NCBI RefSeq assembly: GCF_000218685.1
Contig: NW_006763290.1
Span: forward strand, 39,540-103,539
Source: Serpula lacrymans var. lacrymans S7.9
Lineage: Eukaryota; Basidiomycota; Agaricomycetes; Boletales; Serpulaceae
Length of the DNA: 64,000 bases
Direction of reading: 5' to 3'
Made by a program: the position numbers and the translations under genes. This document shows, piece by piece, positions 22,403-33,458 of this stretch (position 1 is its first letter; every line of letters starts with the position of its first letter). The notes below the pieces were generated by a model that saw only the letters and a program-made list of their open reading frames with translations, made no database searches and was not told the DNA's origin.

Positions 22403-24325
22403 GTCACTTGGGTGCCTTCGCTCCCTGGAACAATGAAGTAAACCACACCAAGGTGGCCCCTGCTCCGGGGTGTTGCACGAGCAATAAAGGAAAGATGGGG
22501 GTGGCTCCCCAGTTTGTAAATAAATTTCTAAATTTGTTATCTGAAACTTGTACTTGTATAAAGCATTGTGACTGTAATATTTATGATACTACCACTGCAC
22601 CAGCGTCTCCCTTGGAGCGTGGCCCCGGTGAGACAAACACTAGGGTGCTTGATTCTGGTAAAAATAAAAATATAGAAAATATTAAAGTAGAAAAACATGT
22701 TTCGTTTGATTCCTTTTCCTCCTCTTCAGAACCACCTTCCACCGGAATCCCGAGGCGCGTGCTGATGTGCACATATTTATTCCAAAAGAGATCTGTTTAG
22801 ACGTTGGTGTGGAAACCTTGCCCGGGGCATAGTACACCCAACCAGCGCACTGCTTGATTCAGGCGCTAATGGAATCTTCATAGACCAGGTCTGGGCGGAG
22901 CAGATTGGGCTCCCCCTTGTAAAACTAGATGTATCTATTCCCGTCTATAATGTTGACGGTACGCTTAACACAGGTGGCTGTATCACGCACAAATGTTCTT
23001 TTGTTGTTGAGTACCAAGGACACAGAGAATGAGTCACCACCGAAGCTACCCAACTAGGGAAGATTAATTTAATATTGGGCTGGACCTGGCTATTTAAACA
23101 CAATCCTGAGATCAACTGGCAGACAGGGGTTGTCACATTGTCACGTTGCCCTCAGGAGTGTGTGAACTTGGGTAAACCAAGTCACGTCCGTCAGAATGAG
23201 CATCTTGAAAAAATAAACGCTGGTCACGTTTATGAGCTCAGATCTTTAGAAAAGATTGACGATGATGATGACGAGGTAAAACCCGAGGAAGAGATTAAGA
23301 GGCTGGTACCTCCTGAGTACCATGACTTCTGGAAAGTCTTTTCTAAACATAAGTCAGAGCGCTTCCCAGAGGCTAAGCCTTGGGACCATGCTATAGACTT
23401 GAAGGACACTTTCAAACCGAGAAAAGGACATATGATACCACTCTCTGCTCCAGAAAGAGATGAGGTTTCTAGCTTCATAGATGAGCAGCTTAGGAAGGGT
23501 TACATCAGACCTTCCAAAAGCCCTATGATGTCCCTGGTGTTCTTCATTCCTAAAAAGGATGGAAAGAAGCGTATAATTATGGACTATCGTTGTGTGAATG
23601 AGCATACAGTTAAAAATGCGTATCCGCTGCCTTTGATCAGTCAGCTAGTAGACAAATTGGCTGGTGCCAAGATCTTGACAAAGATGGATCTCAGATGGGG
23701 GTACAATAACGTACAGATCAAAGAAGCAGATACTTGGAAGGCCGCATTCACGTGCCACCGAGGATTCTTTGAACCCCTTGTTATGTTCTTTGGGTTGACC
23801 AACTCACTGGCAACCTTCCAGAGTATGATGAACAAGATTTTTGCAGATATGGAAAACTGTGTCGTCATTTACATTGACAATTTGTTAATATTTACAGAGC
23901 CGGATGATGAGGCTGAGCATGACAGGATCGTGCAAGAAGTCCTTCGACGCTTACAGGAACGGGACCTATTTGTCAAACCCGAAAAATGTAATTTTAACGT
24001 GAAGGAAGTAGACTTCCTCGGTATGATCATAGGCCAGAACAGAATCAGGATGAATCCTGAGAAAGTTCAAGCTATCTTGGATTGGCCAGAACCTACTCGT
24101 GTTAAAGGAGTTAGGGCCTTCCTTGGCTTAGGCAATTTCTACCGAAGGTTTATTGAAAACTTTGCAAAAATCACGAGACCGTTGAACGATCTCACTAAAA
24201 AGGACATTGTTTGGCACTGGAGCGCCAAGGAACAAGAAGCTTTTGACAAGCTTAAACAGGCGTTTACAACGGCGCCCATATTAGCATTTCCAGAATTAGA
24301 CAAAGAGTTCCTGGCTAGAAACTGA
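22403..24325 (+). pseudogene. gypsy protease and reverse transcriptase
   Basis: The protease active site LLDSGANG is read at 22850-22873. The frame reaches a TGA at 23030-23032 (HRE-stop-VTTEA, again a likely CGA change) and then stays open through RT to 24325. RT landmarks: SPMMSLVFFIPKKDG, RIIMDYRCVNE, LTKMDLRWGYNN, FGLTNSLATFQ. The catalytic box reads YIDN (codon 23879-23881) instead of YIDD/YVDD, which should abolish polymerase activity. The thumb/connection part follows (FLGLGNFYRRFI). At about 24316 a one-base insertion shifts the frame into a stop. Between Gag and protease (22403-22849) all three frames contain stops. Confidence 0.9.
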
Positions 24326-26282
24326 CTCTTCTGATTTTGCTACTGGGGCTGTTCTGTCAATTAAATGCCCTGAAGATCTTTGGAGGCCTTGTGCCTATTT
24401 ATCACATAGTTTGTCGCCTACAGAGCGCAACTATCAAATTTACGACAAAGAAATGCTAGCCATCATTAGAGCCTTAGAGCACTGGCAGCACTACTTAGAA
24501 GGTGCTAGACACCAATTTGAAATTTGGACCAACCATAAAAATCTGGAGTATTTTATGACGGCCCAAGACTTGAACCAAAGACAGGCCCGCTATGCGGTAT
24601 ACTTGCCAAGGTTTGATAATAAATTAATTCATAAGCCTGGAAGCTCTATGGGGAAAGCGGATGCTTTGTCCAGAAGAGAGGATCATGCCAACGGCATCAA
24701 GGATGATAACAAAGGTGTCACCCTGATAGACCAATCAAGGGTTGCCAATGTTAGAATCGGGCAGGATTCTGATCTTCTGGAAGTCTTCAAGAAAGACATC
24801 TCCTCAGAAGAGAAGGCGCGCCTTAACGGCAATGAAAACTATTTATGGGAAGACGGGCTCTTCCATTTTAAAAACAAAATCTATGTGCCTGAGTCCGTAA
24901 GGATCAAGACAATGAATAGACATCACAACACTCCAGTGGCTGGGCACCCTGGGTGGCAACAAACAATGGAGTTGATCTCCAGAAACTACATGTGGCCTGG
25001 CATGGTCAAAGATGTACAGGAATACGTAAAATCCTGTCTAAGATGTGCCATGGCTAAAAATTCTCATCAACCGCCGGCCGGTAAACTTATGCCAAATCTG
25101 ATACCAGCTGGTCCTTGGCAAGATATATTGGTTGACTTTACAGCGGATCTGCCCGAGTCAAATGGGTATGATTCAGTAATGGTGGTAGTAGATCGCTTCT
25201 CCAAAGAAGTAGTGTTCATACCCACCAACAAAACTATTACAGCCACTGGTATGGCAGATTTATTTAAAGATTTTGTATGGTCTATCCATGGGTTACCAGA
25301 AACGGTTATTTCCGATAGAGGACCACAATTTGCTAGCAAATTTACAAAAGAACTATGCCAGATGCTGGGCATTAAACCTAAGTTATCAACGGTGTTCCAT
25401 CCGCAGACCGATGGACAAACGGAGAGACTCAACCAGGAGTTGAAACAATATCTCTGGATATTTATTAATGACAGGCAGACAGATTCGGCCAAGTGGCTAA
25501 AGATAGCCCAGTTCTCTTATAATACCAAACAGTCGTTGGCTACAGGAAAGGCACCATTTGAGGTTACTAGATCGTACCTCCCCAGAATGGGTGTAGAACC
25601 TGGCAAAAGCAAGAACAAGGCTGCTGGAAACATGGCCAAAGATATGAAGTCTGTCTTGGACGAAACGCGCAAGGCGCTATTTAAAACTGCAGAGCAGATG
25701 AAAGACAGAGCAGAGCGTAGACGCTTTAAGGCCCCTGATTACAAGGTTGGTGACCTGGTTTGGTTAGATACCGACCACTTAAAGTTAAAAGATCGGCAGT
25801 CTAGAAAACTGACCGAAAAGTGGATTGGCCCTTACCGGATTAAGGAAGTCAAACCCAATGTGGTGGAGCTGGAACTTCCAAAAAGAATGAGGGTAGTACC
25901 CATTGTCAATATCAGCCGTGTGAAACCCTACAAGGGGCCGCTGCCGGGACAGCGCGTAGACCGGCCCGGACCGGTTGTAGTCACCCAGGAAGGTGAAGAA
26001 GAGTTTGAAGTCAAACGGGTGGTGGATGCACGCTTGAAGCGTAGTAAATTAGAGTTCCTAGTCCTATGGAAGGGCTATGGAGACGAGGACAGAACATGGG
26101 AGCCAGAAGCCCATCTGGATAACTCTTGCAACGCTGTCCGCAAATTCTATTCTAAGAATCCCTCAGCTCCTAAGAAGCTTAGAGGCATGGATTCAAAACT
26201 TTTTAACTCTCTTTTTCAAACTATGCCCAAAAATTTAACTACCACCTCCAATATTTGGTCTCACCTGGAAGTCGAGCCTTAG
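24318..26282 (+). pseudogene. gypsy RNase H, integrase and chromodomain
   Basis: Beyond the frameshift the frame reads ETDSSDFATGAVLS (RNase H) and stays open to 26282. The RNase H motif is WTNHKNLEYF; the usual TDHKNL aspartate is Asn (codon 24531-24533). Integrase is intact in its motifs: HHCC zinc region (HHNTPVAGHPG, CLRCAMAK), and the DDE residues in LVDFTADLP, VISDRGPQF and TERLNQELKQYL. The GPY/F motif KWIGPYRI follows, then a chromodomain (FEVKRVVDARLKRS, FLVLWKGYGDEDRTWEPE), which in chromoviruses directs insertion to chromatin. Confidence 0.93.
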
Positions 26283-26293
26283 AAGGGGGGTAG

Positions 26294-26708
26294 TGTTACG
26301 ATAACACAATGTTTGGACCCTTCCTTCATTTTCATTCTCCGCTTTAACCTTGTGTACTTTAAGCTTTCATGGTGTCATGTGGCACTTCCCCTTTTGTTCA
26401 AACTCCTCTTTCTCATGCCACGTTGCCTTCTTCTTATTTTTAGATACAACACTCTCACACAGTGGAGCTGGTCATGAGGGCTAGGCCCCATGACATCATC
26501 AGCCACTATTTTTATCAACTGTATAGTACACAAGTACAAACAACTCTGTATTAGTATATATACCCCAATAGATCTAGGAGACTCCTTAGCGAGTCCTCCT
26601 GTTGTATACCAACAAACTCTCTGCAGCCTAAGGGGTAACCACTCCCCATTCACTACCTTTATAGTGTGTTCCTGTGTGCGCCAGAGTAACTAACTCTTGG
26701 TTGTTACA
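26294..26708 (+). repeat. gypsy 3' LTR
   Basis: 415 bp, starting TGTTACGATAACA and ending TTGTTACA, followed directly by the ATCAA target duplication. Confidence 0.95.
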
Positions 26709-26713
26709 ATCAA

Positions 26714-26960
26714 TGGTTATTTTGATTTGTTGAAAAAAAAGCTTACTTTTATGTGGATCTGTGGCTGGAATGGTGTTGGACAGGCATTTGAGCCGGTTCA
26801 CTACCGTATCAATGTGGCCCTTGGTGGACTCATGACGATGAGCATGGTACTTGCTACAAGTATGATGATCCATACATGCTAGACATGTCCATTTACCTTC
26901 ATAATTAGGCCTCCACCCTTGAAAATGTTGGTATAATAGTAGTGTAAGTCAAATATCTAT
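26714..26960 (-). pseudogene. 5' part of the gene split by the gypsy element
   Basis: The minus strand encodes CLACMDHHTCSKYHAHRHE and TVVNRLKCLSNTIPATDPHK, then a splice donor-like GTAAGC at about 26740. It continues across the retrotransposon into 20406-19690. The Cys/His-rich segment could bind zinc. Unknown family. Confidence 0.45.
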
Positions 26961-27090
26961 TCTGATCAAAATTATGATCATACATTGTACTGATTGGGGC
27001 AACGGGAAAGAGTTTGTGTTGTTAGCTGCCATCCAGGATCAATGAGTGATGATGATGAGGGCCAGATGATAAATGTGTCCAGGTCCAAAT

Positions 27091-27457
27091 TAGGGTGCGG
27101 GAAAAAACTCTCCAATTTCTAGCAGAGTGCTAATTAGCCTGTTTTTAGCTGGTTAATAACAGGCTAAAAATTGTGACAGGTTTTTGAGGATGCTAGCATT
27201 GCTAATAATAGTTACTGCCACAATTGTAGCCACATGTAGTGTAACAGATGTGGAGGTTATTCAGATGTTTGCACACCTTCCTAAAGAGGATATTGCTTAT
27301 ACCTAAGCAAAAAATAGTGAAGCGACACCATGAAACAATGAACAGCTTACTGTCAACAGAATGCCAAGATGAAAATGAAGAAATTGAGGATAGCGAGTCT
27401 GGCACTTAGTTAGATGATGTGCAAATTATTCTTGTGAAAGTTATCTCCCGCACCCTA
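27091..27457 (+). mobile_element. hAT-type MITE
   Basis: The ends are TAGGGTGCGGGA (27091-27102) and its inverted match TCCCGCACCCTA (27446-27457). Exactly outside lies a perfect 8-bp duplication, GTCCAAAT, at 27083-27090 and 27458-27465. An 8-bp target duplication with short TIRs is the signature of the hAT superfamily. The 367-bp body has no transposase, so this is a non-autonomous copy. Confidence 0.9.
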
Positions 27458-28213
27458 GTCCAAATTGAGTGAATCAGGGGTTGAGCTATCTTGCAGTGCT
27501 TGATATGTTTTGTCAGCAACCATTGAGTCTGATCATGTGTAACCATGGCATACCTTGGACATAGGCCAAGGCTAGATTGTTGGCCAGATTGCAGATGTGG
27601 GCCATGATGATCCACCAGGCAGTTCAGAATTGAACCTCAGGACTGAACATGCTTCAACCTGATGTATATGTTCATGCTTATCTCAGACAAATTTGATTCT
27701 AACCACAAAGTATTCACAAAATTTCCCACCAGCTCACTTTTCCCCCCAACAATTACTATTTATAGGTACAGTCTGAGACACAAATTAATTCAACAATCTG
27801 GGCATCTCCACACAAAACCGATCACACAAAAAGGGCAAAATGGCCCCAGGTTGATTCAGGTGGTTGGCTTTGTAGAGCTTTAGATGACCAAAGAATTTAT
27901 GTTGATGATCTCATTGCTGACTGTCACAAGCCAAGTCACATCATGTGATGGTGTTGATTGTGGGTGAGGCCTTGATGGGACCTGTCTTAACAATGATACA
28001 AATTAGTAATAATGTAGGAGTTGGACCGACATCCGCTCAAAACGCTCGCAACAATTGAATTCTGGAAACCTGGATCCTACGAGCTTGTTTGGGCACCCAG
28101 GACTGAAGCCATAAGCGAAGCTTTGGGTTGGTGCCAAATAAAACCAAATATGCGGACTTCAAAAAACTTATCTCGCCCTGTCATGTTCTATCTCTGTCAA
28201 TCTTATCTTAAGC

Positions 28214-28846
28214 ATGGATATCAACGACAGTCCTCGCCTGCAAGCTGACCCGGTCGCAGGCCAGCAGAATACAATGCTACAGCAAATCATTTTAGTACTA
28301 AGACTGATTATCAATCAACAGCACAGATTGCACCAGGCAGCAACACTCCTTTTCACCACTGCAGGTGCAGTCTCAATTCATCACGCCGAGCCAGTCCTGG
28401 ATAAACAACCCTATCACACCCATGCTCTTTTTGGACAGGGATGGGTGTTGAAACTCATTAATGGACATCCAGAACGAATTTGCTGCAAGCTAGGAGTCCA
28501 CCTACATGTATTTGAGAAATTAGTTGAGATACTAAAAGATGCTGGTCATGAAGATTCACAACATATAATCCTCCAAGAGAAATTAGCAATTTTTCTTTAT
28601 GCTGTTGTTATAGGGCTTTCAGTGAGGCATCTTGGAAAACACTTCCAGCTTTCTAATGATACAATATCAAGGTATAAGAGCTTCTGTTGTATTTTATCCC
28701 ATTATACTAACACTATCTACAGATACTTCAAGAAAATGCTCTTCGCCTTCTCGTTGCCTCCCATTTACACTGCATTTGTCCAACTACCCCTCCAAACAGA
28801 TCCTACACCTCTCAAAGTCCGTGAAAATCCTAAGTTATACCCTTAA
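28214..28846 (+). pseudogene. PIF/Harbinger transposase, N-terminal fragment
   Basis: Starts at the ATG at 28214. The domain reads VFEKLVEILKDAGHEDSQ and LQEKLAIFLYAVVIG, then a helix-turn-helix, LSVRHLGKHFQLSNDTISR, typical of the region before the DDE domain in fungal Harbinger nucleases. A 51-bp intron (28672-28722, GTATAA..CTACAG with an ACTAAC branch site) is in frame and stop-free. Removing it joins NDTISR to YFKKMLFAF, the family sequence. Translation ends at RENPKLYP-stop, where intact proteins continue into the catalytic domain. The catalytic two thirds are deleted. Confidence 0.85.
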
Positions 28847-28858
28847 TTTTTAGATTCC

Positions 28859-29137
28859 CTAGGTGAGCTGTAAAATGGTGAGCATGGCCTTTCTCCCACT
28901 GGCACCAAAACTATGGCTCACATTCTTCCACTTACGCAGGATAACATCTGCTGTCTTTGTTTTGGCCAATAGGGGGACAGCCCCATTCCAGAAGCCAGGC
29001 TTGAAGTTGAGTCCTGGCTTAGCCAGCGCTTTGTTCCTCTTCGCAAAATTGATCAATGTTCTGATATCCTTGGGTGTCCATAAGGCACACTCCTTGCTGG
29101 TTTTCTCAACCCCTGCAGTAGTGGGAACTGATGGCAT
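28859..29137 (-). CDS. Myb/SANT-like protein of the Harbinger element
   Basis: 92 codons. The core reads WTPKDIRTLINFAKRNK, then GLNFKPGFWNGAVPLLA and ILRKWKNVSHSF. This is the Myb/SANT-like DNA-binding domain encoded by the second gene of PIF/Harbinger transposons, thought to help the transposase reach the element's ends. It ends close to the transposase fragment and is read toward it. The C-terminus may be truncated or continue past an unrecognised intron. Confidence 0.7.
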   Translation of the reverse strand: MPSVPTTAGVEKTSKECALWTPKDIRTLINFAKRNKALAKPGLNFKPGFWNGAVPLLAKTKTADVILRKWKNVSHSFGASGRKAMLTILQLT

Positions 29138-29540
29138 TTTGGTGCAAAAACAACTTTTTTTCCTGTGTTTCTTGGCTAAATGAGAGGAGGTTCATTAAGA
29201 CATTTTTCAGAGTTAATAATATTTGATGCAAATCAGTTTCCTTGCTGTAGAGTATACCCCTCCCTATGCCCTGCGGCACTCCTTTCAGGAATCACACAGT
29301 CATCACAAACTCAACATACCGGCGACATTCAGCTGGTCGGCAGGTAGATTTTTCAAAGTCCGCATATTTGGTTTTACTTGGCACCAACTCAAAGCTTTGC
29401 TTATGGCTTCAGTCCTGGGTGTCCGAACAAGCTCTACAGGTCCAGGAATATATACCTAAAGATGTCTCATGGATGCCTCAAATTCATCGAGACCTTAGAA
29501 GGCAGAATTATCAAGATTTAATAATAGCTCAGATATCTAT

Positions 29541-29957
29541 TGTTACGATACACAATTTTTGGACCTTTAAATTTCATTCCCCGCTTTAACTTTCTTTCAT
29601 AGTTTTCACACACTGTGTCACGTGGCACTTTTTATTTTTGTTCAAACTCCTCTTTCTCACGCTGCACTGCCTTTTCTTTATTCTTAGCTACAAATCTCTC
29701 ATGCAGTGGAGCTGGTCACACGGGTTGCACCCTATGACATCATCAGCCACTGCTTTCATCAACTGTATAGTACACATATACAAATAGTCTGTAGTAGTAT
29801 AAATACCCCAATAGATCAAGGAAACTCCTCAGTGAGTCCTCCTTTTATTTACCCATAACAAACTTGGTCCTACTCTAAAGGAGATTATCCTCTTCTCCAC
29901 TCACCACTCTTTGCTTGTCTTGTTGTGCGCCAGAGTATACAAACTTTGGTTGTTACA
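29541..29957 (+). mobile_element. solo gypsy LTR
   Basis: 417 bp, starting TGTTACGATACACA and ending TTGTTACA, clearly related to the 415-bp LTRs at 20407 and 26294 but more diverged. A perfect 5-bp target duplication TCTAT flanks it (29536-29540 and 29958-29962), so it arose by LTR-LTR recombination of a full insertion. Confidence 0.93.
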
Positions 29958-30225
29958 TCTATCAAGAGTGGAGGTAAGACCACACTGCATCTCAGCAATC
30001 TATTGCACTCTTCGCCACTTATCATCCTGTGACCCAGCCAGGTCATCTAAGACAGGTGTTCTCACACCCAGCTGGGTCATCAAAGATGGGCACAATAATA
30101 TCACATCTAATATAGCCCAGCTGGCACACTCCACCAGACTCCGCTGGCCTGTCTATATAGTAATATTATCAGGTAATAATGCCCTGCCTAAGACAGAAGG
30201 TTATTACTATACTATGTGACTTAGG

Positions 30226-30586
30226 TGTCAGGCAACAAATACAAAGCTATATAACAAAACTCAATGCCTGGTCAAGTCCTTGATGAAAGGCGGTAAAGCA
30301 GGGTATGAGAGTTGAAGAGTATCTATATGGGCGCAAATCCAAACTAATATTGAACTAAAGAATAATACATCGAGTATGTACTCCTTATATAATGAACAGC
30401 GAGGGTCAGACAAAAAAAGCGAAAGAGTAAGAATGTGGTCTGACCAAGCGACTAACTAATAAGAAAGGAGAGAGAAAGTGGTCCAATCTATTGTATTTAG
30501 TAATCATGTAAGAGAGAGTCTTGGTAAGATATGTACAATTGGCTGTATCAGTAAGCCCATGACAAGGCGCTGAGTCACAGCTTACA
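30226..30586 (-). repeat. putative Copia 3' LTR
   Basis: On the minus strand it begins TGTAAGCTGTGACTC just after a GGGGGGAT polypurine-like tract, and ends GTTGCCTGACA (361 bp, TG..CA). It contains a TATATAAG box. It lies downstream of the Copia pol remains and shares its promoter layout with the relic at 10740-11115. The 5' end of the element, and so a second LTR for comparison, was not found. Confidence 0.5.
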
Positions 30587-30837
30587 TAGCTGATTAATAT
30601 CCCCCCGAAGTGTTCCCGGACATAGCATTAGATCATTGCTATGTCTTCTCAAGGGTCTACAATGGTTCCCCTTTGTCGTAAGTATGATAGGACATGAGTA
30701 TGAATGGAGAATAAGAAGAAAAAAGATAAGAGCAATAAGATACCAGCCGTGATCTCTAGTCAAAGGGCGAGAGAAGTGACAGGGAATGAGTCGGATAGCC
30801 ACAACATGATGGGAATGCGATGAGAAAAATTCATTCC

Positions 30838-31768
30838 TCACACTCCTAGGGCGAGCGTTGTTTCCTTTGATCCTTTTATGTATCTTAGGATTCATTTTAC
30901 AGCTTCCCAATGGATTTTGGCGGGGTTGTGTGAGAATTGTGAAACCACCAATATAGCAAACAATATATCTGGTCTTGTACCAAGTGCCAGATACATCAGC
31001 TTTCCAATAGCTTCTTGGTACGGTACATTCACCATTTGTTGTATTTGTTCAGTTGATTTTGAGCACTGATCAACAGATAGTATGATTCTAGGTTCCATTG
31101 GTGTTGATGCACTCTTGCAGTTCTGCATTTTGAATGCTTTGAGAGTTGATTCAGTGTACACTTGTTGACCTAACATTAAGGTGTGTTTCTTTCAGTTTCT
31201 GGTCATTTCAAATCCTAGTAACCAGTGGATTTCTCCTAGGTCCGATATCTTGTACTCTCGTTGTAGATCATTCTTGAAGCTTTTTATAGCTTTTAGAGAG
31301 TTTGATGTGACTGTCATATCATCTACTGACACTCCCACAACTATTTCAGATGTGTTGCAGCGCTTCACAAAAACAGCGTGATTGTATTCCAATCTCGTAA
31401 ATCTCATGGAGTTGAACGTTTTGGTGAGTCTTTTGTACCATTGAACTCCTGCCTGTTTTAATCCATAGATACCCTTGTTCAATTTGCAGACTATTTCCTT
31501 TTGATCTGGATTTAGGTACCCTGGTGGAGGTCTCATATAGACATCCTCATCAAGTTCTGCATTTAGATATGCGCCTTTTATATCTACCTGATGTATGTCC
31601 CAGTCTTTTGCGCAGGCATGTGCAAGGATTGTGTGATGAGACATCAGTCTTGCAACTGCTGAGTAGGTTTTAAGGTAGTCAATGCCATATTTTTGGCTGT
31701 TTCCATTTGTGACTAATCGTACTTTATTTTTTAGAATTTCTCCTTTAGCGCTGTCGATGATGAGAACT
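30838..31768 (-). pseudogene. Copia reverse transcriptase (main part)
   Basis: Minus-strand Ty1/Copia RT (RVT_2 type). It reads DSAKGEILKNKVRLV, WDIHQVDIKGAYLNAEL, VCKLNKGIYGLKQAG and, at the catalytic box, VGVSVDDMTVTS (SVDD in place of YVDD, aspartates kept). After LLGFEMTRN the frame breaks near 31185. It resumes as QVYTESTLKAF and ends at a TGA (30892-30894) in VK-stop-ILRYIKG, where R is expected, again a CGA-to-TGA change. No RNase H follows. The upstream continuation of the same gene is at 33459-34202, across an inserted element. Confidence 0.88.
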
Positions 31769-33458
31769 GTTGTTAGAAAACCACACACAAAAACAAACTA
31801 ATACACAATCCTCCCAGATTCCACGGAACTTGTTTATGGGCTTTGCCTCCTAGAACAGTGGGTGCTCTGGTTGTTTGTGGGGTGGTATGTATGACAATCC
31901 TTCAAAGTCAAGCCCAGAGATGTATGGGTGTGGGTTTTTGAGGAGGAGGGATAGTTAGAATGTAGAAGATAGGGGCTTTGTTGCGAGTATAGACAAGCAC
32001 TACCTTGCTAATTGTAGCACAAGGTAGATTTGAGAATGGCAAAGTGACGAGGTGACAAAATTCCCAGTGATAGCAGGCTCCTGACGCACAGACTGTAGTG
32101 CTCAGAAGGACTCTAATCGAAAGGGATGACAATGACTTCAAAAGTGGCAAATGACGATGACAGCAGTTAACAGTGGTAGCAGTGGGAAGTGTTGTGACCA
32201 CACTGGATCACAAGTAGCAGAGTAGTGAACTTGAGATTTAGAGAAGAAGTCTGGATTTGAGTTCATGTTTTTTTACAAGGTAAAATACAGGGGTTTATAT
32301 AGTAAAAGAAAGGTAGGCTATGCACAGTATAGCTGTGCAAAAAGAATGAGAAAGAACATGAAGGAAGGAATGTATGCTGACAAATCCTGCATAGGTAGTA
32401 CAGGATAAGATTGTCAAAATAAGGAAAAGAAAGAGATAGAACAATGAATGCTGTGTAAGTAATGTTACAGGTTTGTACAGCCATAAAATAAAGTCCAATA
32501 GCAGAAAGAGAGCAAGAAAATCATGATGTCATGGGAAGATGCAGTAAAAAAAGAGCAAGGCAAAAAAAATATCAGTATCAACACAGTTCCTTTATTGTCA
32601 GTCAGGCATTTGTAAATGAATGTTCTGCTGAAAAAAAGAAACTGGAGCCACCGGTCCACCACCTAGTCCAAATCCAACGGTTCCATGGCCTTATCAATGG
32701 ACTAGTTATATTAGACCACCTGGTCAAACAAGGGAGGGAGGGGAGTAGTTCCAATCTGGAACAAATGTATCCCAGGCAGCGTGTGGTAGGCGTAGCTGTA
32801 GCGAAGACAATGGACTAAAGATAAGTGTACCCAAGTGAATGGGACAGCAATGTACATGGGCAACACAAGGGGATGAACCTTCTCCAGCTCAAAAACTACC
32901 CACCCACGCTCCAACCAGGCAGGACGAGTGACCGATGTTTTAATGGTATATGATGAAAAATTGACGTCATGGAGATAGACCTTTTTCCCAACTTGGACCG
33001 GCCGCCGGGGCTTTGCTGATATCAGCAGCAGCACGTGGTGGTCAATGGATTGGCGACGGAAATGGATAGAAAGTGGTGACATCAGATATGGTGGGAGAGC
33101 AAAAAAGATGAGGAGGAGGAGGGTGGAAGTGACGAGGAGGTGAACTAAAATAGGGATTAAAGAAGCGACTGTCAGGTGAGAATAAAAAGGAGAGTAAGGG
33201 ACCCATGGTGGGGCTAGGCAAAGGAAGGGAAGTGAAGGAAACGACAAAAGCGAAGGCGCAATGTGTAGCCAGTGGCAATGCAAAAATATGCTGAAATGCC
33301 GAAACACGGAAAGTACCGAATGGAAAAGCAAAGGTGAGTGTGACTGAATTCCTATTCCACGTGGCACTGTGCCTGTGTGGCGCAAAGGCGAGTCTTTTTG
33401 AACATTCACTTCATTATTGACATCTGTCCATGCTACCAATCAACTTTGGTGCATGACA
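31752..33458 (-). mobile_element. unclassified TG..CA element, copy A, inside Copia pol
   Basis: This 1.7-kb segment splits the Copia RT gene between the codons for KIKRG and SAKGE. Its reverse complement matches 34203-36381 (copy B) almost throughout. On its own strand it starts TGTCATGCACC and ends near ATCGACA. It has a CTATATAAACCCCTG promoter-like box and AATAAA signals, so it could be a large solo LTR. An open frame (33439-32711) shared in part with copy B includes SAKPRRPVQVG and WVVFELEKVHP; I recognise no family. Its 3' boundary is uncertain by about 15 bp because the last bases overlap expected Copia sequence. No clean target duplication is seen. Confidence 0.6.

Larger units (their letters stand above)
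20407..26708 (+). mobile_element. Ty3/gypsy chromovirus LTR retrotransposon, complete but inactive
   Basis: Full-length element: 415-bp LTRs at both ends, the 5-bp target duplication ATCAA immediately outside (20402-20406 and 26709-26713), Gag with a zinc knuckle, then protease, RT, RNase H, integrase and a C-terminal chromodomain in the order of the Ty3/gypsy group. A polypurine tract (AGAAGGGGGG, 26281-26290) precedes the 3' LTR. No primer binding site matching a common initiator tRNA end was recognised after the 5' LTR. The LTRs differ at only a few sites (for example TGTTATGA versus TGTTACGA), so insertion was fairly recent. In-frame stops, one frameshift and two lost catalytic residues make it non-autonomous. 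Confidence 0.97.
28081..29434 (+). mobile_element. PIF/Harbinger DNA transposon, internally deleted
   Basis: Terminal inverted repeats of roughly 95 bp start GAGCTTGTTYGGRCACCCAGG on both sides. The 3-bp sequence TAC flanks both ends (28078-28080 and 29435-29437), as expected for the 3-bp target duplication of PIF/Harbinger. Inside are the N-terminal part of a transposase (+) and a Myb/SANT-like protein (-), the usual two-gene set of this superfamily. The DDE catalytic domain is missing, so the copy cannot move by itself. Confidence 0.9.
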
